From Aldrovandia affinis (lineage: Eukaryota; Chordata; Actinopteri; Notacanthiformes; Halosauridae), in contig JAINUG010000147.1 in the NCBI GenBank assembly GCA_029706075.1, positions 1,315,145 to 1,379,144 of the forward strand: DNA of 64,000 nucleotides. Reading direction: 5' to 3'. Positions within the stretch are counted from its first letter, which is position 1, and each line of letters opens with the position of its first letter. The notes below the pieces were generated by a model, which worked only from the letters and a program-made list of their open reading frames with translations, searched no databases and was not told where the DNA came from. A program made the position numbers and the translations under genes. Of the stretch, positions 1 through 62,909 are shown piece by piece.

Positions 1-1091
1 ACAGGGCTCCCTCTCTCCAGGGTCACTGGAGGGATCACAGAGCAGGCACAGCTAAGGCACGAAATGAAGCCAGTGGCACCGCACGCCTCTCTCATGTCCA
101 TTGTTACCCAGAGTAAGCCGTGTGCAATCCCGTGAGCGCCGTGTGCCGATGAGGATGCTGAGGGAGTTTCAGGACCTGAATTGATTCATTTAAATGCTCA
201 GCGGCTGTGTAGAAATACGTTCACTGTCACAATTGCATTTTAAAAGCGCGGGTCCGTGGCGCACGCCTGACAAGCCTGCGCAAAGTGCCGCTATCACCGG
301 AGGGATATATTACTTATCAAGCGAGTTGATGGATACATTTGCATTTTACGCAGCATCCCTTTAGAAAACCCAGCGCTCCATGTTGCGTGACAAGCCAGGT
401 GTGTTGTCACCTCATGCGCACATACACGCCGTACACACCCAGCATGTCGCGGTACGGCTGCACACGAGCTGACACGCCCCTGCGCAGTGGCGTGATTGGA
501 GGAGAGCGTTGCCGTGCCAGCGTTCCGTGTCATGCAGTGATTACAGGTTTCCATACAGCTCCGCTCCGGTGTTGTGATCAGGACCACAGTCACAGCAGTG
601 ATAACTCCCCATGCCCCCCCCACGCAGCCCTGCTGAGATAATGAAGGCCCTGAAGAGAGCAAGGCACTCCACTCTGATCAGCCCCTTCCCCCTCACGCCT
701 CACTCACGAAGACAACCCCATGTAGCTTAAACGGCACCCTGGCCGTCACGGCTCCCCCACGCAGGGACGATTAGCGTGCGTCACGTGATATCTCCGGGTC
801 CTGCGCAGGCCTTTCGGATGGATGGCTGGCTCTGAACGTGACACCTCTTTTTCAATTTGTCACTCTGCCACACTCGATCGTCTGCCGTTAACTTCTTTAT
901 GAACACGATGACACGGGTCGACCTCTCCTCTCTGTAACTGAAATTGAAGATGTGCCGTAAAGGCCACACATTTCCCACCGTGCGAGGGACGTCACGCTCT
1001 CTCGGTGCCCGGCGAACGGGAACTGGAGTGAAAGGTGTTTTCCCACCGACCTGCGAGTGATCTCGATTCAAATCGGAATTTCAATGTGATA
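1..1091. other. Intronic sequence, moderately GC-rich, no feature recognised
   Basis: Mixed-composition sequence without recognisable exon or repeat family. Open frames on both strands overlap each other, lack homology and look like chance. Confidence 0.5.
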
Positions 1092-1270
1092 ACGTTTACA
1101 TTTACATTTTTGCCATTTATCAGACGCTCTTATCCAGAGCGACTTACAAGATGTGCATTAATGCATGGTAAGATCAATCATTGCTCGCGCAAGAGATCAG
1201 TGCAGTAACACAGTAATAGACATACATTTTTGCAGCTACAAGCCATACCTGTAACACAGGGAGAGAAAAG
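1092..1270 (-). repeat. SINE/L2-tail type fish repeat, reverse copy
   Basis: Contains, in reverse, the fish LINE2-type tail hairpin (CGCTCTTATCCAGAGCG with GTCTGATAAATGG) followed by ATGCACATCTTGTAAG. The reverse complement closely matches 39085-39215, so the two are copies of one family that shares the region around CTGCACTGATCTC upstream of the tail. Confidence 0.7.
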
Positions 1271-1291
1271 GTTCGTAGATTTCGGTTTTTA

Positions 1292-1328
<37 letters not shown>

Positions 1329-2011
1329 TTTAGACAGTATTAAACGTAGATACATGGTAATGACAATTGGTTAAATGTAATAAATAAAGCATCTGTTCTC
1401 AACTGCAGGCAGAATTCACGAGGCTGGGGAGAGAGTGTTTAATTAAAATGAACTCAGAAGCTCGAGTACGTACGGCCCGCCAATAAAAGTTGACGACTGA
1501 TGAAGACAGACATGGTTTTAAAGGGAGGTAGCACTATCAAAACCGCCCGCCAGAAACGGAGAGCATCATTTATGCAGCTCGATGTTCAATTAGTGTTACT
1601 GCACCCAGGAAAACTGATATCTGCCAACGGGAACAGACCTAAACGATTTAGTACTGCATTGCTGTGGGATATCAAAATATATCTATTAAAATGTATATCA
1701 AAATGCATTGCATAAGCAGGAATTCAGTGGCTGTCAGAGTGTGTGTGTATGGCTTTGTACTGGTCCACAAATGATAGCCAGTAGTCTGAATTGCAATGCC
1801 GGAAACATGCAGTGCATACAGTAGAGTGCAGTCTCGCCGTGAGCTGTTCAATCACTTTTCAAAAGACTGCTTCTAGCTGACACCTAATCGCCAGTTTATC
1901 ATTTTATCAGTGAAACTGGTGTGAACATCATGACACCAACTAATCAATACTGTATTTGAGCGAATGTTCTCTTTTTTTATTTTTCTTTTCTTTTTGTCGT
2001 GTCATGTATGG

Positions 2012-2079
<68 letters not shown>

Positions 2080-2270
2080 GCTGTATCGGTCATTATATGC
2101 ATTGATTTCAAACTGTAACAATGTCATTTTATTATTGTATTGATTGATTGAACTATCAATGCTCGTCAGCTTCGGCTAGCTATATACACGCACAGTGCAT
2201 CGGGCACTGCTTCTGCGGTTTCTCAATGTTCTCGGTGCTTGTCCCTTACAAATAAACGAATAATAATAAT
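1271..2270. repeat. Intron with (TTA)n at 1298-1327 and (TTG)n at 2011-2081
   Basis: The stretch holds a short TTA microsatellite, a roughly 24-copy TTG microsatellite, and otherwise AT-rich single-copy-looking DNA. No exon is seen. Confidence 0.75.
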
Positions 2271-3203
2271 AATCTGACTGGGTGCGCGCGCAGTCGTAGG
2301 TCACGTGCGATGCCCTGCCTCTGACAGGCGAGGTTAAGACGTCATCTGTTGGTGGGAATTCAGCAGTGCTCTGCTGCGCCTGATGGGAGACGATGTGGAG
2401 CGTCCAGACAGCGGCAGTGGGTGGGGGGGGCGGCAGTGATGGTGGGGAAGCAGTGATTGATAGGCCGGTCTGGCGGGAGAGATGCAGCCATGTTGCCCCA
2501 TCGATTGTGGGGACGAACGGCCATCAGTGATTTAATGTTACGCCACCCAGAGCCAAAGCCCCAAAACCACCCCCGGATAACTTTCAGCGAGATGGATGAG
2601 TCTGGCCGCGGTTCAAGGAAAACACTGTTAGCCACAGACTCCTCCGTCTTTATTAGGACCTAACTGGCGGCCGGGCGGGGCGTAGTACGTGAGCGCGTCT
2701 GAGCCAGGGCACAGAGAACTCTGTTACAGGAGATTATTACTTTCACCGTCGACGGCCCGATCTGTTCATTTAGAGTTGATTATTTATGCCCGGGACAGAA
2801 TTTTTGTTTCTTTTTCGGGAAAACTGCGATCGATTCGCGTATTTCACTTGTGAGCGACGGCATCTGTCAATACGGAAGACAAGCAGAGCGTATTTGCATC
2901 GCCGTTCTCTCCGGGGAAATAAAATAATGAACCAACAGCTGCCAAACGGTTGATGAAAGACTGAATTTCCTTTCTCTTCGTGGAAAGCGATATTTTTAGA
3001 GGTGCGCCTGTGTTGTGAAGGCTCTTCTGCGTGTTTTTGTTTTTACAAAACACGCTCGGTCTCAATCGTCGTGTCGTGGCTTAGAGAGGGGAGGATCTGA
3101 TTATCTGACTGCATTCTTTTACAGGCATTTATCATATAGAGCAGCGCCCCGTAGAGATTCCTAAAGTCATGGAAGAACGTCAATGCCGCTCAGTGCTCAC
3201 AAA
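2271..3203. other. GC/CpG-richer intronic patch
   Basis: 2275-2720 is CpG-richer than its surroundings (GCGCGCGCAG, CACGTGCGATG, GGCGGCCGGGCGGGGCG, GAGCGCGTCTGAG). It might be an internal promoter or a young unmethylated repeat. No exon is supported. 2721-3203 shows nothing recognisable. Confidence 0.35.
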
Positions 3204-3806
3204 GGCTCCGTTTACACCGTCTGATAAAAGTGAACCAATTCCGATCTTTTGCTCACACGTGGCACATATCAGATAGCCTATGTATTATGAACGTGTAAAC
3301 AGAGACAAACGCACATGGAATCGGATATTTTCATATCTGTTTTGGGCCACATTCATATGTGGAAATAAATCCGATAGGAATGTGATATCTGCCAATGCGA
3401 CTGTCATCTCAACGCAAAGATCGGAATTTCCCTGTCATTGCGATTCACAAGTGAATGACGTGTAGCGTTTCACGTGCACAACCAGAAGTGAAACCATGGA
3501 CGACAAAGGCTCAGGCCAGTGGACGAATACAGAGGCTGCATGCCTTCTAAGCCTGTGTGGCGAAGAGTCGGTACAGGCCAAAATACAGGGGATGTATCGC
3601 AACAAAACCGTTGGTGGTTGTTTACTTCCGTATCGATAACCAAACCCTCGTGTACGCATGCGGGTTGTTTCAAGTGTAAACCGTGTAAACACAGGTATCG
3701 GATATGGGTCACTTTTAAAAAGTAGATGTAAACAGGCGGTAAAAAAAATCAGATATAGACAAAACAAACATAACTGGTTATCAAGGCCTGCGGTGTAAAC
3801 ATAGCC
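3204..3806 (+). mobile_element. PIF/Harbinger-like DNA transposon remnant with SANT/Myb-like start
   Basis: The ends read GGCTCCGTTTACACCG and GCGGTGTAAACATAGCC, an imperfect terminal inverted repeat. Inside, an ATG at 3496 opens MDDKGSGQWTNTEAACLLSL and continues to VQAKIQGMYRN, the beginning of a Myb/SANT-like DNA-binding domain typical of fish Harbinger-associated proteins. The frame then drifts (GGCLLP) and stops, so the protein is truncated. No clean target-site duplication was found. Confidence 0.6.
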
Positions 3807-4105
3807 GAGTGATCTGGCACTGCGGGCACCCTGTCCCTGTCAGCAGGAAGCACTGCCTCCAATCTCAGCCCCTCTGCCTTTGGGATACTGGTGCACAAAC
3901 CCACCCGTGCACTGACCTGGGATCAGACAGGCCAGAGAGCTGGATTCTGCATGCCAATGTGTGGAGGGGACATTAGAGGCCCAGAATAATGGCACAATGT
4001 GCGGTCACCGACACTGACCTGAGAACAGTTAGCACGAATGCTGCCCCTCTTCAGCAAATCCCTTCTTCTGCTTCAGCCTACAATGTATCATGTGTATTTT
4101 GCCAG

Positions 4106-4248
4106 TGGTTCTGTGTGGCTCAGTAGGTAGAGCATGGCGCTGACAACACTTAGGTTGTGGGTTCGGTTCCCATTGGGGCCCACGTATAAAAATGTATGCA
4201 TTCACTACCATAAGTCGCTTTGGATAAAAGCATTTGATAAATGGCATA
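4106..4248 (+). repeat. tRNA-derived SINE, family S-A, copy 1
   Basis: A tRNA-like head has box A TGGCTCAGTAGGTAGAGCA and box B GGGTTCGGTTCCC. It is followed by GTATGCATTCACTAC and the tail AAGTCGCTTTGGATAAAAGC with GATAAATGGC. Further copies lie at 27425-27575 (+), 57485-57606 (-) and 58293-58435 (-). It is too degenerate to be a functional tRNA gene. Confidence 0.8.
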
Positions 4249-5447
4249 CATGTATTTTAGTTCTAGATGAGTTCAATTACAAATTGTGTCCTTCTACATG
4301 ACGCTCTTTTGTTTTACCATGTGGGTTTCTTTGTTGCCGTTTTCACCCCCTTCAATTTAGTAGGACTTAATTAACAATTTAAAGTCAAGGCTATCCTGTA
4401 ATGTGTTTGGGAAAATGGATGCCTGACACTTGCTATAGATATACTGTAATTACAGCACCGCGCTGCCTCAAGGGTATTATAGGAGAAACCTGAGAGCTGA
4501 GCAAGTCATTATTAATCCAATATATAATCATGGGAAAAAAGTGCTGTTACTGAAAGGTTCTAATTAATGTTTAATCGCATGGAAAAAAAGAACATGGCTT
4601 AAAGAGTTTAAATATTTATCAGACACTTTACGTTTCTTAAAGCACGTTAAAGGCATTAACTTAATAAAGTTGTATTATATTGTATTGTTTAAATGCTCAT
4701 ATGCCTTCACGACATGTAGTACAGGTTATGTCTGTGACATACTTTTTCATACATGCTGTGAAAAACAATTCAATAATTATTTATGGATATTTCACTTTTG
4801 TTTTACTTAGCATGCTAACTTAGACATGTTTATACAACTGGACACTGAATTAATTCAGCTTTATCAAAGTACTATGTATGACAAGTATCATAATAAAGGA
4901 ATCATTATGTCTCATGACATTCTCTACTACATGGAATAAACGTGCTGGTGAATGCAGACGTGTTTCATGCATAAACACTAGAACCAAAATAAAATCAGTA
5001 AAAATTAAAACTTAAAAACTGAAAAACTAAGACACTACGTTTTTACTAAGGCAGTTTTTATAATGTTTTTTAGCAGTCATATTTGACACATTTGACATAA
5101 TAATAAAAAAAACATTTCAGCCATTATGCCACCCTGTGCCGTTCATCTGTTGTGTGGCTGTGAGCCGCGTGGGGATGGGCTTGGTCGGGGTTTAGGCTAC
5201 AGACTTGAGGTGCTGCTGAAACTGGTACTGTCAGCTGCTGAAACTGGTACTGTCAGCCACAAGCATACGATACACTGAAATACTCTCTTGAGTGCAGGAG
5301 GTCAAACCCAAAGTCCAGGCTGTCTGTGGTCATAAACAAATCCCACGGCACTTATTGCAAAGTTTTTATTTATTTAAAAATATAAAAACATATTGCGACT
5401 TTACCAGAACAAATCCCCAGTGGCACTTCATAATATATACTGTTTAT
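4249..5447. other. AT-rich intron, with a duplicated 22-bp unit near 5214-5257
   Basis: No exon is visible. 5214-5257 holds two tandem copies of TGCTGAAACTGGTACTGTCAG. The rest is AT-rich without a recognised repeat. Confidence 0.5.
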
Positions 5448-6704
5448 ATAGCTCTGGAAAAAATTAAGAGACCACTGCAAAATGATCAGTTTCTCTGGTT
5501 TTACTATGTATAGGTATGTGTTTGAGTAAAAATGAACATTTTTGTTTTATTCTATAAACTACTGACAACATTTCTCCCAAATTCCAAATAAAAATATTGT
5601 CAATATTGGATGGTCCTCCATCCACACCTTGATTGACCTGGCTGTATGGCATGGAGCATTGTCCTGCTGGAAAAACCAATCCTCAGACTTGGGGAACATT
5701 GTCAGAGCAGAAGGAAGCAAGTTTTCTTCCAGAATAACCTTGTATGTGGCTTGCTTCTTGCGTCCTTCACAAAGACAAATCTGTACGATTCCAGCCTTGG
5801 TGAAGCACCCCCAGATCATCACCGATCCTCCGCCAAATTTCACAGTGGGTGCGAGACACTGTGGCTTGTAGGCCTCTCCAGGTCTCCGTCTAACCATTAG
5901 ACGACCAGGTGTTGGGCAAAGCTGAAAATTGGACTCATCAGAGAAGATGACCTTACTCCAGTCCTCTACGGTCCAATCCTTGTGGTCTTTTGCAAACCTC
6001 AGCCTGGCTCTTCTTTGCTTCTCATTGATGAAGGGCTTTTTTCTAGCTTTGCACGACTTCAGCCCTGCCCCTTGGAGCCTGTTTCGAACCGTCCTCACCG
6101 TGAACTTCACCCTTCACAGCTGCCGTTTGCCATTCGTTTTGTAGATCACTTGATGTCATCCTACGGTTGTTGGGTGACATTTGAATGAGTTAGCGGTCAT
6201 CCCGGTCAGTAGAGAGTCATTTTCACCCTCTGCTGGTCTGTAGCTTTGTTGTCCCCAATGTCTGCTGCTTGACCTTGCTCTTATGAACCGCCGTCTTTGA
6301 AATTTTAAGGATAGAAGCAACCTTATGCTCACTGTATCCCTCCGTAAATCCAGAATTGAACCCTTCTTTTCCTCACTCAAAACTTTTCTTTTCAACTCCT
6401 TTGGCATGGTCAATAGTTTTATGTTTTGATTCCAATTACTTTTGAGGTACTACTAGCACAGTTTTTTGCCATCCAGCTGGTCCTATTACAAGAGGATAGT
6501 GATGACCAGAGTGGTGGTTTTTATACTTTTCCTCGTTAAATAAGATTTGGTTCAGGTGATCACCTAATCAGTACTTCATTAAGTAGAATGAGGTGTGCTT
6601 GTGTTGGAATTCAACAGACACTGGAATGGAATGGCTTCAATACATGTAGAGATGCTGATTTAAGAAAACTTTGGAGTGGTCTCTTAATTTTGTCCAGCGC
6701 TGTA
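5448..6704 (-). mobile_element. Tc1-like transposon with internal deletion, both TIRs present
   Basis: The left end TATAGCTCTGGAAAAAATTA and the right end, reversed TACAGCGCTGGACAAAATTA, form TIRs that continue AAGAGACCACT, with TA flanks. On the - strand a transposase of about 180 residues reads from 6110 to 5559, preceded by a frame-shifted N-terminus (6413-6156). It shows IFSDES and FFQQDNAPCHTAR, the first two aspartates of the DDE triad. A deletion near 5600 joins the region after VWMEDHP to the 3' flank, so the final acidic residue segment (SPDLNPIE) is lost. The copy is otherwise well preserved and probably fairly young. Confidence 0.9.
5559..6413 (-). pseudogene. Broken Tc1 transposase
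   Basis: The N-terminal helix-turn-helix part (6413-6156: MTMPKELKRKVLSEEKKGSI onwards) and the catalytic part (6110-5559) lie in different frames. The C-terminal catalytic segment is deleted. The protein cannot be active. It retains the GGGSVMIWGCF motif of Tc1 transposases. Confidence 0.88.
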
Positions 6705-7551
6705 TACTTTACAAAGTACCATAAAATATAAGCAAATCAAAGGTTTTCCTCCAAGCAAATCAACAATGTAACACCCTAACCAATGGACTTTCACTCAAGC
6801 ATCTCAACCCATTTTAAACCATATTTTAAAAAAACATCATGCATTGGCAAACTGTGGCACAAATAGCACTCTACTGAATTCAGATGGGTGTGGCCCTCGA
6901 GCAACATTGCTGCCGCCATGCACAGAGAGCCTAAAGACGGTCTGCAACACGGTCATTTCTGTTCATTAGCGGTCCGGTCCTTCTGCAGCGAGGGGCCCTT
7001 GGTGATGAATGCCGCCACTTTCTGAGCTCCAGCTGGTGCTATGTCACCCTGAGTGCCGCTATGACAGTAGATCATAGTTACACGCTGCTCAGCAGTAAAT
7101 GAGAAGTGTGGCCCAACCCGCCGCTCTCGGGTTCCTTTCACAGCGTCTGAATTCCAAGTAGTTGTAGGAGACAATGCTGAATTAGCATGTAGCTCACAGC
7201 GTGTCAGGGGTGAAGGAGGCGGTCCGGACTGCGACATGATGTAATTGTTTACTAAGGGGCGGCGGAGGGTAGCGGCTCCTCTAGGGCCACTTTAGGAAAT
7301 GAAATCCCTCGCCGCGACAGCGCCCGTCTGGAGCAAGGGTACGGGAGCGTCCCAATCTCAAGGTGAGGGTGCTCCAAGGGACTCAAGTCCCGCTGAGCAT
7401 ACTTTTATTTGCATTTGCCAACTTTGAGAGTGCTTTTGTTGAGCTTGGGAGTTTATGGCGAAAGCTTGGGAGTTTATGGCGAAATCCTTTCTCCCACGTT
7501 TATTCACAAATGCCTTCCATGTTTCCAGCGATACATATATAAATATACACA
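6705..7551. other. Intron, no recognised element; 22-bp tandem pair near 7442-7485
   Basis: 7442-7485 holds two copies of AGCTTGGGAGTTTATGGCGA. A 94-codon reverse open frame (7237-6953) has no recognisable domain and is probably chance or an unrecognised repeat. Confidence 0.4.
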
Positions 7552-8163
7552 GTAGCCTCCAAAATTATTCACACCCTTCATAAAGGGTGCAAAGAAAATA
7601 ATAATAAAAGCAATACAGGTAATGAGTTATATTGTGCGCTCGAACATGTGGGGAAACTATTTTACACTAATACAATTGCTTGGATATATTTTGTTTCCAA
7701 ATATCGCAAGTAATATATATTTTTTCCCAAAAAGATGTCACAATTATTCACACCCGGTTTTAGTACTACCACTCACACTACTGAGTTATCTTATTTAGTG
7801 TTTTGTGAGATTGGTGGGGGATCTTTGCTCCATTCCTCCATACAGAATCTTTCAAGATCCTTCGGTCTGCGCTCGATGCGGCCCTCTTCAATTAAAATCA
7901 TAATTTTTTGATTGGCTTAAAGGCTGGAGACTGAGATGGCTGTCGCAAAATTTGTGGTCGGTTAACCATTTCTGGGTTGATTTTGAGGTATGCTTGGCGT
8001 CGTTGTCTTGCTGAATGATTCATTTGCAGTGTAAGCTTCCTGACAAATAATCCACTACCAAGATCTGTTTGTTTTCATCATTCATCAAATCTGTTTGTTT
8101 TCATCATTCATCAAAAACTTACACAAAATGTTTTTTTGGTTTGGACCCCACTGTATATATATA
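7552..8163 (-). mobile_element. Degenerate Tc1/mariner-like element
   Basis: The left end begins CAGTAGCCTCCAAAATTATT and the right end is CCCCACTGTATATATA. Reverse translation near 7985-8030 gives a decayed version of the QQDN-AKH catalytic block. The region around 7615-7640 (GCAATACAGGTAATGAG) matches 14120-14140, so a related element exists there. 8063-8114 is a 26-bp unit in two tandem copies. Confidence 0.65.
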
Positions 8164-11100
8164 TGGACAATAATATTCTTGTTAAATTCCACCGGTATTG
8201 TGCTTAGCTGCAACATGGCAATGGCTGTAGTTGTTTCAAATCAGTAATTATTTAAACATACACAGAAAAAAAACATATTTTCCAGAATTAACTGTGAGGG
8301 GATTTTTAAGGGGATACGATTTTTTACAAATTCACATATGGATAACTTGCTAATAAACATACTAATATTGCGCTGAAATGACGAGCAAATCCTTCCAGTG
8401 TATTGTGAATTTACTGACAGCCGAGACGAGGACATGAAACATCAACGCTTAACACGGTGTAGCTAGAATGATTGTTATCAGCAGACATCCTGCAAAAACT
8501 ATTGATGCATTTACTTTTTGTGTGTCTGGAAAGTGAACGTTAAACAGAACAGCACTAATGTAAATAAAAGCATGGCGCAGATTTGTGCGCTGTTGTGCAT
8601 GTTGATATTTAGCAATTGAGAGGACAAAGAGTAATGCTGATGGAATCATGTCCCCTCGACACCCTGTGGTTCGGACCGAAGGACGCGTGACTCACGAAAG
8701 TGAGTGTTTGATGTAATGCAGCCAGGCAGAGCTGAAACTAAGAGCATCTCAGGAAATGAGGGCGAGGTAATGCCATGGGGGAGTCGGGGGGCTGTCCCTC
8801 CGTTTTTTTTCTGCTGTCTGCTACCTCACGCCGTCAGCGGGCTGAGTCACGTTCACAGTCGGTCAAGATGAAACAGAATTCAGAAGTAACTCCACTCCAC
8901 AGAAGTTACTGAACGGTGAAAGCCTCTTTTAAACTGAATCGGCTCCTTCCAGGAGTATGAAAAATGATTGATCATGCCAGGTATAAATACACATCTTGTA
9001 AATCGCTTAATCACTTAAAATGTAATGTAAAATGGAGTGAAAAGTTGTTATTTTCTTCTATTTTCCCATTTTTAACGCCACTGTTGGATTTTCTTTTCCT
9101 TTTTTCAATAGTTAAAGAGTGCATTTTGAGCTGAGTAAAAAAAAAATATTTTATTGAATAACACTTACACGTACGTTCATATTTTACCACAACAAATCTG
9201 TCCATTTTAAAATAAAAATATAGAAGTAATCTAGGAATGGCACATTTGTGTCTGATCTATTAATGGCTGACATTACTGGCGAAATAATTTCAGGCTGCTT
9301 CTGGATAGCATAGAGGACATTGGAAAAGATCAATAATATATTGGCCTCATGAATTTTTATTGGTTGCTCAGCCTCACAATCACAATCTCGTAGTGTTCGC
9401 CCAGCGAAAGCGGTCTATCTGGATGGATCTATCAACCTGTAGCAGTGACACAGGATGTGATAGTTTAAGGGAATGAAAAATGCACCCGCTATTAAAATCT
9501 ACTAAATATGACATGAGGTTAAATGTGCGTGGTTGGCGAAGTGCTCCTGTTGCTGTCCATAAAGGACAAGATGAAAAATAATAATGGAATGGCTTCAGGT
9601 TACGAGTTCCCTTACTTATGACATGTGGCCATTTTTTTTGTCCTTGGAGGATAAGGCTGTCCTCTGCAGAGTTAGATTAAAAATGCATCAGTCAAAACCT
9701 GAAGATGAACTAATTTTTCTATGCCTTTGCATACTCTAATTCAGTGAGATACCAAAATGCATATTAAACAGGACAAGGTCATGAATTTATCACAGGAAGC
9801 TGTTACGGAGACCAAGTCGCCAGTCCCTTATACTCTTAGAAGCCGGTCATTAAAAACCGCAACGGCACTAACAAGGAAAGTAGCTCCACCGTAATGTTTC
9901 TGTGCGCAACTACAGAAAGCTGTCGAACTGGCTGAGCAGTCAGGTAACCCTGGCAGGCAGGTGGCCATGCGCAACCACGCATCTGCTGCAATAATTAGGT
10001 ACTGGTTGTGGCGAGAGTGTGGCCTACCGCTGCGATGCTGTAATCCATCTGTCGGTGTGACGTGAGTCTCCAAATGCAGCTTACTGCTTCACATCTGCGC
10101 CAGGTCCCTGCGAGTCAACACCCCGCCACAGTTTGACGGTAGATCCCCCTCACCTTCCCCACCGGCTGCACTCACAGCCGGATAAAGGTCGTCATGCGGC
10201 CTGCTAGGTGGTGCGTCCCTCCCTCCACTCATCTACCTGAAAATGATGAATTTCAAAACACTGTTAAGTTTTATAGTCTCCCCTCCCAAGGAAACATTAG
10301 TTTCGGGGGTGGGGGGTGTGACCTGGGGAACTGCCTGTCAAATGTTTCCATGGTGATGCAGGGGCAGAGTGAGTAACAGCTCGCCGTCAGTGTGTAGATA
10401 AAGCCGGTCGTTTGGTGCTGGAAGGCCATCTGCAGCCTCTCTCCACTTGAAAGGTATCTTAAATTACATTTATGTGGAGTGGTACAGCCCGGGATGGGGT
10501 GCACAATCTACGCCTCGCTGTACGTATATATGTTCATGCTTTACTGTAGATTTGACGCTTAGTGTTAATGAAGGGATGAGGGCTCCTCTTGGGACCTCTT
10601 GATGAATGGACGTGACTGAAAGTGGATTTTATGAAGGGGAGGGACTGTTTTTATTCCTGGAATTAGATAGTTAAAGGGCCCATTGGAATGAAGACATACG
10701 TCCGTCTCTTGCTGTGCAAATGGAATAATGCATAAATCAAGGAAGGCTCGCTCCTTCCGCAGTGTTTAAGGCAAGCGAGAGGGTGTGAAATTGAGTTGGG
10801 TGGACGGTCGGTCAAGGCTTACGGGAGGGGTGCGCAGAGGGAATGGAGGAAGTGCACGGGTCTCTCAAGTGTTGTCGGGGGCAGATTGATGCCTCTGCCC
10901 TTACGGCACGAAATGCTGTTCTCTGCCTGTAAGCGCCATGTTTGTAACGATGACGGATTCATCCACTTCCAAGGGGGAAGGTGGTCCAGTGGCTTGGTTT
11001 TATGATGACAGGCCTAGTCGTGCCAAGTGAGGGGTATCAAAACATAATTATGTTCAAGTACAGGGACTCCATAGTTACGTGTGACCTGAGGTGGCTTTAA

Positions 11101-12007
11101 ATACTTTCTTTTGGATCTTGATCAGCAGTGATCAAAATCTGTGGGCATATATAGGGATTATGTGACTAATTTTTTGGTTGGAAAAATATGACTTAACTTA
11201 ATTATAACTGTACAATGTTGTTTTGACCATTGCATTTATAATTCCATTTATTGATCAATTATGGGTAAATGGGTACATTTGTTTTGTTTTTGTTACGATT
11301 TTTTTCATCAAGGGCATTTAGTTTAATTTTGAAATATAGCTGGGATCCAAATGGACTTTGGCTCAGGACCAATGTTTGAAATACAGCCGTCCTCCCCAGG
11401 CAGTCCTTGAAGATGCTGCTGTGATTTGTATTGTGGTCAAGGTTGGGCGAGGAGAGAAATTATACACGTGTCCGGCTACAAACGAAACAATGGAACCAGC
11501 ATGCAAATTGTATCATAACAAAATCCTCTATTAATCCCGGGAACAAATTCGATTTCTGTCGCAGGCGTTTGAAATCTGCCTAGATAATTAAAGTTGGGGA
11601 ATCCGTTCTCTGCTGAAATCCATAGAGCTAGCACTTAATAAGCCTCTTATTCTGTGGTCTAAAGCAGCAGATTTAGTTTAAATAACCATGTCTATATATT
11701 ACAAAAACAACAACATTAATGATGATAATGTTATCTACATGAGTATTATTTACAATTGTTTACAAACCGGTCCAGCAGCAGTTTATCTGTCCATTGACTG
11801 CCACATCAATGGCAGTCAATTGATTTGAACGAGGTCATTCACAGTGCACCGATGTGTTCTCTGTACAGAGCACGCTGTCACGGTAAAGGTTACATTTAGA
11901 CAGTATGAGGAAAGGGGCCACATTGCATTGGTGCAGTGCACGCACAACGTCGACTCCTGTCTTAACGCACCGTTCTTAAAATTCTCAAACTTTCCTCTTT
12001 TGCCCAG
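8164..12007. other. Large intron remainder up to exon W1
   Basis: No exon is visible. 8955-9032 is a possible decayed copy of the 1092/39085 repeat (ATGATTGATCATGCCAGG, then CACATCTTGTAAATCGC). The rest looks single-copy. Its open frames are under 85 codons and lack domains. Confidence 0.5.

Positions 12008-62909
<50,902 letters not shown>

Noticed and set aside
294-662. Overlapping open frames of 122 (-) and 100 (+) codons
   Set aside because: They are mutual shadows in a GC-richer region, with no domain or splice context.
3435-3767. 110-codon reverse open frame
   Set aside because: Antisense shadow of the Harbinger/SANT remnant, which reads sensibly only on the + strand.
4106-4190. tRNA gene at the SINE heads (also 27425, 29416, 42798, 55150)
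   Set aside because: A- and B-box-like motifs are present, but no cloverleaf with proper acceptor pairing is evident, and each continues into a SINE body and tail.
1-12007. Search for the preceding cacna2d1 exon (ending PTDIYEG) or other upstream exons
   Set aside because: No segment encodes the expected residues with a phase-1 donor; upstream exons are presumed to lie before the window.
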